Both the position numbers and the translations under genes were made by a program. Of a DNA stretch of 64,000 nucleotides, positions 26,004 to 34,981 are shown in pieces. Source of the DNA: Actinomycetes bacterium. Lineage in GTDB: Bacteria; Actinomycetota; Thermoleophilia; BMS3ABIN01. The DNA lies in the NCBI GenBank assembly GCA_021791195.1, contig JAJYXB010000018.1:1-64000 (forward strand). Reading direction: 5' to 3'. Positions within the stretch are counted from its first letter, which is position 1. Each line of letters starts with the position of its first letter. The notes beneath the pieces were generated by a model. The model was not told the origin of the DNA. It was given only the letters and a program-made list of their open reading frames with translations, and made no database searches.

Positions 26004-28121
26004 GTGGAAACAGCACCCGGAGAAAGCAAGCAGGTCCTGATCATCGACGACGACCAGAATCACGTCCTCCTGCTGGAGAAGCGCCTGCGCGCGGCGGGCT
26101 ACAGGACGCTCACCGCGACCAACGGCATGGACGGCCTCCGGCAGGCGGTGCACCAGATGCCGGACCTGATCATCACGGATGTGCTGCTACCGAAACTGAA
26201 CGGCTTCGAGCTAACCTCTCAGATCAAGTCCAACCCCGAGACCAGCGGCATCCCGGTGATCATGATGTCGGCCGTCTATGTCACGGACGAGGACATGGCG
26301 CGCGGCTTTCAGATGGGGGCGGAAACCTACGTGTCCAAGGCGGACCTGGCGCTGCGCAAGCCGCTGCAGGAAGAGGCGCTGCTGGAGGCGGCGGAGGCGC
26401 TGCTGCGGGCGAAGTCCGCCGAGCCGGCGCGGCCGGCCCGCATCCTGGCAGTTGACGACGAGCCTGACATTCTGCGGCTGATCACCAAGCGCCTCGAACT
26501 CCAGGGCTACCAGTTGGAAACCGCGGCCGACGGCAGGCAGGCAATTGATAAAATGGAAGAAGCTGATTATGACCTCGTGCTTCTGGATGTGCGGCTGCCA
26601 AAGCTTGACGGACTGGATGTGCTGTCGCGGATCCGGGAGCGCCGGCCCGACGCCGCCGTGGTGATGATGACCGCCTACGGCTCGGAGCAGGTCGCTGCCG
26701 AGGCGCTGCGGCGCGGCGCTGACGATTACATCACCAAGCCGCTGGATGAAGGTGAGCTCACCGCTGCCGTCAGCGGCACGCTGAAGAAGGCCGCGCAGCG
26801 CTGGCGGATGAACAGCGCTGCCGCCCGCCTGAGGGAGGACGCGGCCCCTGAGCTGGCGGAAAAAGAAAGATTGATAGATGAGTTGAGGCAATCGAGCATC
26901 ACGCTGATGGACCAGTATGACCGCCTGCTGGCGGCCGAGGAGCAGAACCGCATCTATGCGGAGCGGCTGGAGCAGATGGTCGACGAGCGCGCCCGCGATC
27001 TCAAGCGCCGCAACGAGGAGCTGGCCATCCTGCATTCGGTGCTGAGCGCCGCCACCCACAGCCTGGAGCTGGCGGATGTGTTCAGCATCACGCTCGACCA
27101 GCTGGAGGCCATTCTGGGAACGCAGTCGCTGGCGGCCTTCGTCATCGACCCCGATTCGGGCCGGCTGCGGCTGGGCTCGCAGCGGAACATGCCGGCGGAT
27201 TTCCTGCGCTGGGCCTCGCGCGCTTCCGGTGGCGAGGGAGTCATCGCCGGCGCGCTCGACAGCGGCGGCCGGCGTGTGGTTGACATCGCGGATGATGCTA
27301 TGCTGGCGGCGTGGTTTCCCGGCGGCGCCGGTTCACGGTTGATCGTCTTCCCGATGACATCGCCCAACGAGGTGGTTGGCATTATCGCCGGCGTCTGCGG
27401 TGACTGTGAGCTGGATGAGGGCATCTGGCGCCTGCTTGATTCGATCGGGGACGAGCTGGGTGTCATCGTTGACAATGTGAGGCTTTATGATAATTTGCGC
27501 GGTGCTTATCTTTCCACTATCCGGGCGCTGGCGGAGGCGGTCGACGCGCGCGATGCCTACACCCGCGGACATTCCGACCGCGTTTCCGCGTTTGCGGTCG
27601 CCATCGCCAGGGAGATGGGCCTGGACGAGGAGATCCTCGCCGCGGTGCGGGATGCCGGCTACCTGCACGATATCGGCAAGATCGGCACGCCGGACGCGGT
27701 GCTGCACAAGGAGGGAGAGCTGACCGCGGAGGAGATGGGCACGATGAAGCAGCATCCCGGCACCAGCCACAAAATCCTGGCGCAGGCGAGCATTCCCGAC
27801 GAGATCAAGGAGATGATCCGCCATCATCACGAGCGCTTTGGCGGCGGTGGCTACCCCGACGGGCTGACGGAGGAAGGCATCCCGCTCGGTTCGCGCATCC
27901 TCTGCGTCGCCGATGCTTTCGAGGCGATGACGTCCGAGCGGCCCTACCGGCTGGCGCTCTCGGATGAAGCGGCGGTGACGGAACTGAAACGCTGCGCCGG
28001 CGAGCAGTTCGATCCCCAGGTCGTGGAGGCATTCTTGCAGATATGGGATAAGGTCGAAAGCGGAGAAACCGGCGGGCGGGATGGGAACAGCGGCGCCGAC
28101 GGGGTGTCCCCGACCGGTTGA
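26004..28121 (+). CDS. Dual-receiver GAF HD-GYP phosphodiesterase
   Basis: A response regulator that probably degrades c-di-GMP. The 705 residues contain REC1 (IIDDDQ, phospho-Asp in IITDVLLPK), REC2 (from about residue 146; AVDDEPD, LVLLDVRLPK), a coiled coil, a GAF-like domain (about 340-490) and a C-terminal HD-GYP domain with HDIGKIG, RHHHERFGGGGYPDGL and the other metal ligands (RGHSDRV). GTG 26004 is the start. It follows the kinase and the single receiver in one unit and could take phosphate from both. Confidence 0.93.
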   Translation: METAPGESKQVLIIDDDQNHVLLLEKRLRAAGYRTLTATNGMDGLRQAVHQMPDLIITDVLLPKLNGFELTSQIKSNPETSGIPVIMMSAVYVTDEDMARGFQMGAETYVSKADLALRKPLQEEALLEAAEALLRAKSAEPARPARILAVDDEPDILRLITKRLELQGYQLETAADGRQAIDKMEEADYDLVLLDVRLPKLDGLDVLSRIRERRPDAAVVMMTAYGSEQVAAEALRRGADDYITKPLDEGELTAAVSGTLKKAAQRWRMNSAAARLREDAAPELAEKERLIDELRQSSITLMDQYDRLLAAEEQNRIYAERLEQMVDERARDLKRRNEELAILHSVLSAATHSLELADVFSITLDQLEAILGTQSLAAFVIDPDSGRLRLGSQRNMPADFLRWASRASGGEGVIAGALDSGGRRVVDIADDAMLAAWFPGGAGSRLIVFPMTSPNEVVGIIAGVCGDCELDEGIWRLLDSIGDELGVIVDNVRLYDNLRGAYLSTIRALAEAVDARDAYTRGHSDRVSAFAVAIAREMGLDEEILAAVRDAGYLHDIGKIGTPDAVLHKEGELTAEEMGTMKQHPGTSHKILAQASIPDEIKEMIRHHHERFGGGGYPDGLTEEGIPLGSRILCVADAFEAMTSERPYRLALSDEAAVTELKRCAGEQFDPQVVEAFLQIWDKVESGETGGRDGNSGADGVSPTG

Positions 28122-28355
28122 GATTGCGCAAAATAATGATTGACAAAAGTGGGAACGGCACATAAACTTAACATTCACGGTAAGGTTAGTTCCTTCGGGA
28201 GCCGGGTTAACGGGGGATGTGGGTTTGGCATAGCTCCGTCCTGGGTAGAAGGCGGCAGCGGTTTTTTGGCGCGCATGTCTGAGCTGTGATGTCAGGAATC
28301 CGCGCCTGATGATTCGTAACCTTCGATTATTGGGGAATGGAATGGATGGTCGGCT

Positions 28356-28856
28356 ATGCACCTGACGCGGCAAAGCGATTATGGAGTTCGGGCAGTGCTG
28401 CATCTTTCCAGGCTGCCTTACGGCGACATCATCCAGACCAAACAGATCGCCGCCGCGGAGGATATTCCCCGCAAATACCTGCCTTCGATCATCCGCACGC
28501 TGGCGCGCGCCGGCGTCATCCGCACGCTGCGGGGTAACCAGGGCGGCGTCACCCTGGCGCGTCCGCCGGAAGAGATCACGCTGCGCGAGGTCATCGAGGC
28601 AGTCGAAGGGCAGATCTCGCTGGTACAGTGCATGCGTGAGCCCAACCAGTGTCCGCTGCAGGAAGGCTGTTCCTTTCTCAATGTCTGCGAGGGGATCCAG
28701 GACCTGATGGTCGGGCAGCTGGAAGGCACCACTTTTGGCGATCTCACCACCGGAACTTACGTGGACGCGACGGCGCTGAAGCGCGGCCGGAAGGACAGTC
28801 CGCGGCGGAAACCGGTTAAGGCGGCCGGCAGCGATTCGGTTAACGCCTCGGCGTAA
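28356..28856 (+). CDS. Rrf2 family regulator (copy 1)
   Basis: A winged-helix regulator of 166 residues in the IscR/NsrR/RsrR group. The DNA-binding start is HLTRQSDYGVRAVLHLS, and the wing contains RTLRGNQGGV. The sensor loop has cysteines spaced C-x6-C-x5-C (VQCMREPNQCPLQEGC), the pattern that holds a 2Fe-2S or 4Fe-4S cluster. The linker after residue 140 is basic and non-conserved. It is close in sequence to the second copy at 60566. Its targets are unknown; a histidine-kinase gene follows after a 246-base gap. Confidence 0.92.
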   Translation: MHLTRQSDYGVRAVLHLSRLPYGDIIQTKQIAAAEDIPRKYLPSIIRTLARAGVIRTLRGNQGGVTLARPPEEITLREVIEAVEGQISLVQCMREPNQCPLQEGCSFLNVCEGIQDLMVGQLEGTTFGDLTTGTYVDATALKRGRKDSPRRKPVKAAGSDSVNASA

Positions 28857-29102
28857 AGCGGTCAGGGTTTCTCCCGCACCGCCTGTGCCCCGCCGGCATG
28901 TGTATCTGCCTCCTTTCCCCCATTTTTTTATAGCCTATCCGGCGCTTGTCTGATACGATAAGACCTACTGGCCAGACGTCTTGTCAGGGGGGCTGACGTG
29001 AGCTGAGCCGCGGCGGGTTCTGGCGGATTCGAGCCACTGCCGGAAGCCGGTCCGACCTGCTCCTCCTGCGTCTGCGCTGCCCTTTTGACCCTGAGGAAGT
29101 TA

Positions 29103-30311
29103 ATGGAATCAGGCGGTCAAGATGCGATCTCCCCCGCGAGCTCCGCGGGCATCGGCCGGAATCAGCCGGTATCCGGCGCCGGCGGGCTGCGCGAACCGCA
29201 GCCGTCCGCGGCAGCCGGCGGCGAGATGGCGGGTGCAGCGGGGAGCTCCCAGGGCGACTGGGGCCTCCGGGTCTGCGGCGTGGTGAATCCGCTGATGCGG
29301 CGCATCCGGCGCCGGCCGCTGTTTCAAAAAGTCGTGATGGTCAACACGGTTCTGATCATCGTCGGGGCGCTGATCGGCCATTACTTCGAGGAAAGATATT
29401 TCACGGGCGGCGACTGGGGGCTGGTCGGTCTTTTCATCATCAGCGGCATCTCCCTTTCCATTCTGATAAATTACCTGATGGTCAAATTAGCTTTCCATCC
29501 GCTTGATGACGTCAGCGAAGCGATGAAGGCCATCCGCGCCGGGCACCGCGGCATCCGGGTGCCGGAAGCGACCGACGATCCCCAGGTGGAAAACCTCTCC
29601 CGCAGCTTCAACCTGATGCTGGATGCGATGGAGACAGCGCGCAAGCGGGCCGCGGCTTCGGTGATCAAGGCGCAGGAAGAAGAGCGGCGGCGCATCGCAC
29701 GCGAGTTGCATGACGAGACCAGCCAGTCCCTCACCGGCCTGATCATCGGCATCAAGATGGTGGAGGAGACGATTCCGAAAACGATGCCCGATCTGCGCGA
29801 ACGGCTGGCGAACATCAAGGACCTGGCGCATCAGACCCTCAACGAAGTGCATACGATGGCGGTGCGGCTGCGGCCGAGCATTCTCGACGATCTTGGCCTG
29901 GCGGCAGCGATGAGGTCTTATGGGAAGGAACTGTCGGACAACACCGGCATCATGGTTGACATGCAGCTGATGGGGCTGACCGAAAGGTTGACACCGGAGC
30001 TGGAGACTGTGCTGTACCGCGTGGTGCAGGAGGCGCTGACCAATGTCGTGCGGCACGCGGAAGCACATAATTGCCGCGTGAACCTGCGCCGCCAGGAGCA
30101 GGCGGTGCGGGTGATGATCGAAGACGATGGCAGGGGTTTCGAACCCGGCCAGACGATGGCGTCAGAGGGGAGCGGCCGCGGGCTGGGCCTGCACGGCATG
30201 CGCGAGCGCATCGAGCTGGTGGGCGGCACGATCGAGTTCGAATCGCGCCCGGGGGCCGGCGCGTCCATATTCATCGAGGTCCCTCTGAAGGGACAGCAGA
30301 GCATCTGGTGA
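29103..30311 (+). CDS. NarX/DegS-type membrane histidine kinase
   Basis: A sensor kinase of 402 residues. An unstructured 60-residue N-terminus is followed by two membrane segments with almost no loop (about 85-130), a HAMP domain, a HisKA_3 dimerisation domain (phospho-His in RRRIARELHDETSQSL) and an HATPase (EDDGRGF, GLGLHGMRER). The lack of an external sensor domain suggests it senses the membrane or an intracellular partner. ATG 29103 follows TGAGGAAG. The cognate regulator lies 60 bases downstream. Confidence 0.92.
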   Translation: MESGGQDAISPASSAGIGRNQPVSGAGGLREPQPSAAAGGEMAGAAGSSQGDWGLRVCGVVNPLMRRIRRRPLFQKVVMVNTVLIIVGALIGHYFEERYFTGGDWGLVGLFIISGISLSILINYLMVKLAFHPLDDVSEAMKAIRAGHRGIRVPEATDDPQVENLSRSFNLMLDAMETARKRAAASVIKAQEEERRRIARELHDETSQSLTGLIIGIKMVEETIPKTMPDLRERLANIKDLAHQTLNEVHTMAVRLRPSILDDLGLAAAMRSYGKELSDNTGIMVDMQLMGLTERLTPELETVLYRVVQEALTNVVRHAEAHNCRVNLRRQEQAVRVMIEDDGRGFEPGQTMASEGSGRGLGLHGMRERIELVGGTIEFESRPGAGASIFIEVPLKGQQSIW

Positions 30312-30371
30312 GTGGGCGCACGCCGCAGAATTTTGATACCTACCTTAGGGTAATATATCAAGGAGGGTGAA

Positions 30372-31049
30372 TTGGGCAAGATCAAGGTGCTGCTGGTTGA
30401 CGATCATGCGATCCTGCGCGCCGGCTTAAGCCGGCTGCTGTCGGAAGAGCAGGACATCGAGGTGGTGGGGGAGGCCGAGAACGGCCGCGAGGGGGTGCAG
30501 AAGGTGCAGGAGCTGCGGCCGGATGTGGTGCTGATGGATATTGGCATGCCGGTGATGAACGGCATGGACGCCACCAGGCAGATCAAGAAGCGCAACCAGG
30601 AGGTGAAGATCCTGGTACTGACGATGCACGACAACGAGGAGTACCTGTTCCAGGTGTTGCAGGCCGGCGCCTCCGGCTACGTCCTGAAGAGAGCCGCCGA
30701 CAGCGACCTGGTCAACGCCATCCACGTGGTGTACGGCGGCGACTGCTTCCTCTATCCTTCAGCCGCCAAGATGGTGGTGGAGGATTACCTCGAGAAGGTC
30801 AGGCACGGCCAGGAGCCGACCACCAGTTTCGACACCCTCACCGACCGCGAGCGTGAAATCCTGAAGCTGGTCGCCGAAGGCTACACCAACCGCGAGATCG
30901 CCGAGACCCTTTTCATCAGCGTCAAGACCGTCGAGACGCACAAGACCAACATCATGGAAAAGCTCAACCTGCACAAGCGCGCCGAGCTGGTGCGTTACGC
31001 CATCAGGAAGGGGTTGCTGCAGGTGGATTTCGATGAGGGGATGGAATGA
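30372..31049 (+). CDS. NarL/LuxR-type response regulator
   Basis: A 225-residue DNA-binding response regulator, partner of the preceding kinase. Receiver: LLVDDH, phospho-Asp in VVLMDIGMPVMNG, and YVLKRA. Output: the LuxR-type helix-turn-helix LTDREREILKLVAEGYTNREIAETLFISVKTVETH. The start is TTG 30372 after a strong AAGGAGGGTG. The last 313 bases (30735-31047) are repeated exactly at 36378-36690. Confidence 0.94.
   Translation: MGKIKVLLVDDHAILRAGLSRLLSEEQDIEVVGEAENGREGVQKVQELRPDVVLMDIGMPVMNGMDATRQIKKRNQEVKILVLTMHDNEEYLFQVLQAGASGYVLKRAADSDLVNAIHVVYGGDCFLYPSAAKMVVEDYLEKVRHGQEPTTSFDTLTDREREILKLVAEGYTNREIAETLFISVKTVETHKTNIMEKLNLHKRAELVRYAIRKGLLQVDFDEGME
30735..31047 (+). repeat. 313-bp direct repeat, left copy (3' end of narL-type gene)
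   Basis: Compared base by base with 36378-36690, I found no difference. The copy starts in the receiver-to-HTH linker and ends inside the stop codon, after which the two sequences diverge. Confidence 0.93.
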
Positions 31050-31176
31050 ATTCCAACGGCAGGTATTGACAACAAGAAAGATCGGGATATAGAATACCAC
31101 CCAACAAGAAAACAGGAATAAGAGTGGCAAAACGGTAGGATTGTCGCACAGTAATTCTCTTTGGGGGAGGAGAAGA

Positions 31177-31679
31177 ATGCTCAAGACTATCGTTTTCGGT
31201 GAAAAGCTGATCCGGGGGGCAATTCCCGGGCTCTGTTGCCAAATCTGTTGCCAGACTGATAATTACAGGCGGCGCACCGCGTCGTTTTTTGGTTTTCCAG
31301 ACCCTTTTTCTCCTCACACTGATATTACTTCCTGTCTGCCTGGCCCACGCCCAAACCGCCCTTTATGATCCCGCCCGGCAGTACGTCTTTGGCGATGACT
31401 CGCCGGTTACCGCCACACACGGCCGATCAGATAAGTCCTGCAATCAGCGGCAACATAGCCGTCTGGGAGGATTTTAGGGATGACAATTATTCGGGCCATC
31501 CCACCAGCATCTACTACAAGGATCTTTCAACCAGTAAAGCCGAGCAGCTCCTAGTGCCGGTCCCAGGAAACAATCAGGTAGTATCCAGCCAGAGCGAGCC
31601 GGCAATTGATGGCAATCTGGGAGTCTGGCTGCTGGTGGGCAGCGGCATACATTACCTGTATTTAATTAAAAACTGGTAA
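31177..31679 (+). pseudogene. Broken secreted beta-propeller protein
   Basis: An open frame begins at ATG 31177 after GGGGAGGAG. One frame encodes a signal-peptide-like stretch (FLLTLILLPVCLAHAQ, near 31310); another, from about 31428, encodes TolB-like propeller repeats (ISGNIAVWEDFRDDN, IYYKDLSTSKAEQL, IDGNLGVWLLVG). The change of frame and the abrupt end at the IS200 left end (about 31676) mark it as a frameshifted, truncated remnant. Confidence 0.65.
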
Positions 31680-32285
31680 ACCCCCGGCTCTGCCGGGGGA
31701 CACCCAGGGTTTGACGTTTCCGGGAGTATAAGAAAGAGTCTCCTACCGTGAACCGCTCAAAGTTTACGGAAAGGAGACTCATGAATGATATACAGAACTT
31801 AAGCCACACAGCATGGGATTGCAAGTATCACGTGGTCTGGATTCCGAAGTATCGCAAGAAGTTGCTCTACGGTCAGCTCAGAAAGCACCTGGGAGAGGTG
31901 CTAAGGGAGCTGGCCAGAAGAAAGGAAAGCGTGATTGTGGAAGGCCACCTGATGGCTGATCACGTACATATGCTGGTCGCGATTCCGCCCAAGTAAGCCG
32001 TGTCGCAGGTGGTCGGCTTCATGAAGGGCAAAAGCGTCATTCACATTGCCAGGAATTACTGCGGCAGGACAAAGAACTTCACCGGGCAGCACTTCTGGGC
32101 CAAGGGATATTACGTGTCAACGGCGGGACGAGACGAAGATGTTGTCAGGGAGTACATTCGCCGGCAGGAAGAGGAAGACCAACGACTGGAGCAGCTAAAC
32201 ATTTTCAGGTAGAAGGTTTTAAACCGCTTTGAGCGGTTCACATTATCCAAGCCTCCGGCTCTGCCGGAGGTCATGACTTAATTTT
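31676..32285 (+). mobile_element. IS200-family insertion sequence (inactive)
   Basis: The left end has a 19-base hairpin (31681-31699) and the right end a related hairpin (32252-32270); each would be the recognition fold of a single-strand transposase. A 15-base GTGAACCGCTCAAAG block upstream of the gene recurs inverted near 32225-32239. The element has no accessory tnpB. It sits at the break of the propeller pseudogene. Confidence 0.85.
31781..32212 (+). pseudogene. tnpA: IS200 transposase TnpA with in-frame nonsense codon
   Basis: A Y1 transposase of the HUH type. The HUH motif (ADHVHMLV) and C-terminal catalytic tyrosine region (YYVSTAGRDEDVVREYIRRQ) are present. Bases 31994-31996 are TAA where relatives have a tyrosine codon; the same frame resumes directly (AVSQVVGFMKGKS) and runs to the normal end. 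Restored length would be 143 residues. One point mutation inactivates it. The ATG at 31781 follows AAAGGAG. Confidence 0.9.
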
Positions 32286-32376
32286 ACGGGGAGGGGTGCC
32301 TGGGGAAAACCTGCAAAGAGCAAGAAATTGAACGCTGCAAGGGAAAATAGTTGTGATGACTAAAAAAGGAGTAACG

Positions 32377-33108
32377 ATGCGTAGAATAAGAAATGTTTTT
32401 ATCACGACTGTTGTTATCTCATGCATTACGCTTGCCCTAACATCAGTAGCTTCAGCAGCTCAAGCAAAAACTGAAGATATCACTTACCATGGTATACGCG
32501 ATAAAAATGGTGGTTGCACGTACACGATGTCTGCCCCTGCCGGTACTCATGGCAAGAGTATTCACTCAGACCCTGCCAGTTGTACGATGGTTATGGAGCG
32601 TCAATCCGGCCGGGCGCCAGACGCACCTCCGGTGGGCGTCGTGGGCCCGAAAACGGAGTACACACCGTCGATAAGAACCTCGTCTGGAGGATCCGATCCG
32701 ACCACCCAGGGACACTTGCAGGTGTGGACTTGGGATGCAGATCGCGGCACGTACGGCGCTGATGACTCTCTGTTTGCCTATCTACAGTGGTCATGGGACG
32801 GCAACTACATCGTCGGCACTGAATATATGTGGCCCGCACAGTGGGCGAACAATGCCGCCTACTGGTTTGTTGATTGGTATAATAATACCTATTACTGGGG
32901 GGACAGTGGCCATAATATTGGGAGCGCCTCGCGGGGGCAATTTCATTATTATTCCGCGAACCCGCTGTTGGGCATACGTCATGATACGTACAACTATGTA
33001 GAATTCATTGGATTTTCGGATGGGCATGGGCAGTGTTATTGGAGCGTCAACCAGGACTACCCAACCGGAACGCCCGGCTACCAGTGCGTGACCGATTGGA
33101 CAAACTAA
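32377..33108 (+). CDS. Secreted protein of unknown function
   Basis: A 243-residue product with a clear signal peptide (basic MRRIRN, a hydrophobic run, and cleavage after VASAA near 28). The mature part is rich in Trp, Tyr, Gly and Asn with four cysteines (two near 50-70, two near the end), as expected of an exported, disulfide-bonded beta protein. I recognise no family. ATG 32377 follows AAAAGGAG. GC content is lower than that of the core genes. A strong terminator follows. It may be a target of the nearby ECF sigma factor, by position only. Confidence 0.7.
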   Translation: MRRIRNVFITTVVISCITLALTSVASAAQAKTEDITYHGIRDKNGGCTYTMSAPAGTHGKSIHSDPASCTMVMERQSGRAPDAPPVGVVGPKTEYTPSIRTSSGGSDPTTQGHLQVWTWDADRGTYGADDSLFAYLQWSWDGNYIVGTEYMWPAQWANNAAYWFVDWYNNTYYWGDSGHNIGSASRGQFHYYSANPLLGIRHDTYNYVEFIGFSDGHGQCYWSVNQDYPTGTPGYQCVTDWTN

Positions 33109-33143
33109 TGACGCTCGAAATTAGCATGCTATAAGAAACCGCG

Positions 33144-33186
33144 AACCAGGGAGAGCTACGTGGTTTGTAGCTCTCCCTGGTTTTGG
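33144..33186 (+). terminator. Terminator after the secreted-protein gene
   Basis: A perfect 16-base-pair stem (33144-33159 with 33167-33182, loop GTGGTTT) is followed by a short T run. Confidence 0.85.
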
Positions 33187-33468
33187 TAAAAGAAAATTGA
33201 TGAAAAAGAATTTGTCATTTGTCCTATTCTTGGTCTTGACGGCCCCTTGGCGTTTTTCGAAGGTTCCCTAGTGAGCCCTTGGGTTTGCCTCTGATTTCTC
33301 TTTTCGGAAAACTGACACCTGAATGCTGATTTCATTCACCAGTTTTGGATCTCTAGTCTTTTTTTGGTAACCATTCTGGGGCCATTCCACGCAACTATTT
33401 CCGCTATTGGACATTATGGGGTTAGAGGTTGAAGCTAAGTTGCTATTATCGAGTATTGAAAGGATCAG
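33187..33468 (+). promoter_or_regulatory. Gap upstream of the sigma-factor gene, with extended -10
   Basis: An ATG at about 33200 opens a 23-codon frame resembling a truncated signal peptide (MKKNLSFVLFLVLTAP), probably a gene relic. TGC-TATTAT at 33441-33449 is a likely extended -10 element for the sigma gene. Nothing else is recognised. Confidence 0.4.
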
Positions 33469-34125
33469 TTGCCAGTGATTCCTGAGACAGAAAAGCAGTT
33501 GATCGCCAGGGCAAAAACTGACCCGGCGGCCTTTGGGCGCTTATTCGAAACGTATTATCCCAAGATTTTTGGCTACGCCCTGAAGCGGGTGGGGGCGGTG
33601 GCTCCTGCGCAGGACATAACCTCAGAGGTTTTCTACAAAGCACTAAGCAGACTCTGGCAATTCCGCTGGCGCAAAATTCCGTTTTCTGCATGGCTGTACC
33701 GTATTGCCACTAACGAAATCAACCTTTATTTCAAAAAGGGGGCTAGGTACAGAACGGTCTCGCTAGAGTCCCTGGAAAAGGCGAACTTCGACCATCCTGC
33801 TTCTCACGAGCTGTGGGAAGAACTAGAGGCGGCCGAGATAGAGATTAAGCGGCACCATGCTTTTCTTGCTATTCAACAAGAGATTGTAAGGTTGCCGCAA
33901 AGATACCAGGAAGTGATTGCGCTCAGATTTTTTGAAGGGAAAAAGATAAAAGAGATCGCCTTGATATTGGGCAAGAAGGAAGGCACAGTCAAATCCCTGC
34001 TTTCGCGGGCGCTCGCCCGGTTGCGAGGCACCCTGGACGATTCTCCGACGCAACCTTCGCTTCGAGTCGGCATTATACGTATTGAGAGGTCAAAAAATAA
34101 TCCCGAAGAAAGGTCGGTAAAATGA
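33469..34125 (+). CDS. ECF-type RNA polymerase sigma factor
   Basis: A 218-residue sigma-70 family factor with only regions 2 and 4. Region 2: AFGRLFETYYPKIFGYALKR and ITSEVFYKALSRL. Region 4: LPQRYQEVIALRFFEGKKIKEIALILGKKEGTVKSLLSRAL. The start is TTG 33469 or GTG 33475, both near AAAGGA. The stop overlaps the next gene by four bases (ATGA), the usual arrangement with an anti-sigma factor. Confidence 0.88.
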   Translation: MPVIPETEKQLIARAKTDPAAFGRLFETYYPKIFGYALKRVGAVAPAQDITSEVFYKALSRLWQFRWRKIPFSAWLYRIATNEINLYFKKGARYRTVSLESLEKANFDHPASHELWEELEAAEIEIKRHHAFLAIQQEIVRLPQRYQEVIALRFFEGKKIKEIALILGKKEGTVKSLLSRALARLRGTLDDSPTQPSLRVGIIRIERSKNNPEERSVK

Positions 34126-34895
34126 GTGCTTTCGAAGAAAACAGAAATGAAAATGATATCGCAAAAACGCTGGAGATTCTGGATCTTCCCGAAGTCGAAA
34201 CACCACTTCACAAAAATCGCCTGAAGCAAGTCTTGCTTTTTTCGGATGGCGTCATCGCAGCCAGACCCCATTTTTGGAACGGGATGGTCCAACGCACGTC
34301 ATCCATTTCGGTGGGTAAAAAAATCGTTTCCCTGGGATCCATAGCCGTAGTAGTCGCGGTGGGTGTTGTTGGTTATATTGGTTATCAAGGACTTTCCGGG
34401 ACAACACCGCAGGCACAGGCTCAGGTTGTTGCTGAGCAGGGTATCGCGAAGCTCGGAGATTCGAATCTCTCTGGGGCGGAAAGGGCCATGATGAACCAGG
34501 TCGGCGGCCCTGCGAATTTGAAAAAAATGTTGCAGTCCGCGAAGAACGCCAAGGATCTGACTGTGCTGACATATGATGAATTCGCGGCCCAGCACCCGGA
34601 ATATTTGCCTAGCGCTCAGAATCCGACAATAAGTGCCGAAATTCGCAGTGGAAAATTTCTGAAATTTACTGATACCGACGGGTCAAAAGTCACCATCGGC
34701 CTCGGTGAGAATAATTTGCCGTTCTGGTGGGAATCTGCAGGTTCACAATCAAGCAGTGGTGGCTCAATCGGGGGAATTAGTGTCGGCCGGCCTGGGGAAC
34801 CCGCACCAGTAAAGGTCACAGGTGGCACCACCATCTCGGGCTCAGCCACTGCAACAGTGTCGGGCTCAGCCAACCCAACAGTGGTGGCGCCATGA
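34122..34895 (+). CDS. Putative membrane anti-sigma factor
   Basis: A 257-residue protein coupled to the ECF sigma gene by an ATGA overlap. The N-terminal 65 residues are cytoplasmic and charged, one membrane segment follows (about 70-88, IVSLGSIAVVVAVGVVGYIG), and the rest is predicted to be outside, ending in a Ser/Gly/Thr-rich tail with two copies of ISGSATATVSG-like repeats. No HxxxCxxC zinc motif is present, so the anti-sigma role rests on gene order and topology. Confidence 0.6.
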   Translation: MSAFEENRNENDIAKTLEILDLPEVETPLHKNRLKQVLLFSDGVIAARPHFWNGMVQRTSSISVGKKIVSLGSIAVVVAVGVVGYIGYQGLSGTTPQAQAQVVAEQGIAKLGDSNLSGAERAMMNQVGGPANLKKMLQSAKNAKDLTVLTYDEFAAQHPEYLPSAQNPTISAEIRSGKFLKFTDTDGSKVTIGLGENNLPFWWESAGSQSSSGGSIGGISVGRPGEPAPVKVTGGTTISGSATATVSGSANPTVVAP

Positions 34896-34981
34896 CGGTA
34901 AGAGATGTTAAGCGAGCATAGAAGTGGTCGGGGTTGTCTGAACAGCATATCTGGATATATAAGTGATAAGCTGCCCCTTGC

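Noticed and set aside
31994-31996. Programmed read-through or recoding in tnpA
   Set aside because: The codon is TAA, which is not used for selenocysteine or pyrrolysine, and no recoding structure follows. A simple nonsense mutation explains it.
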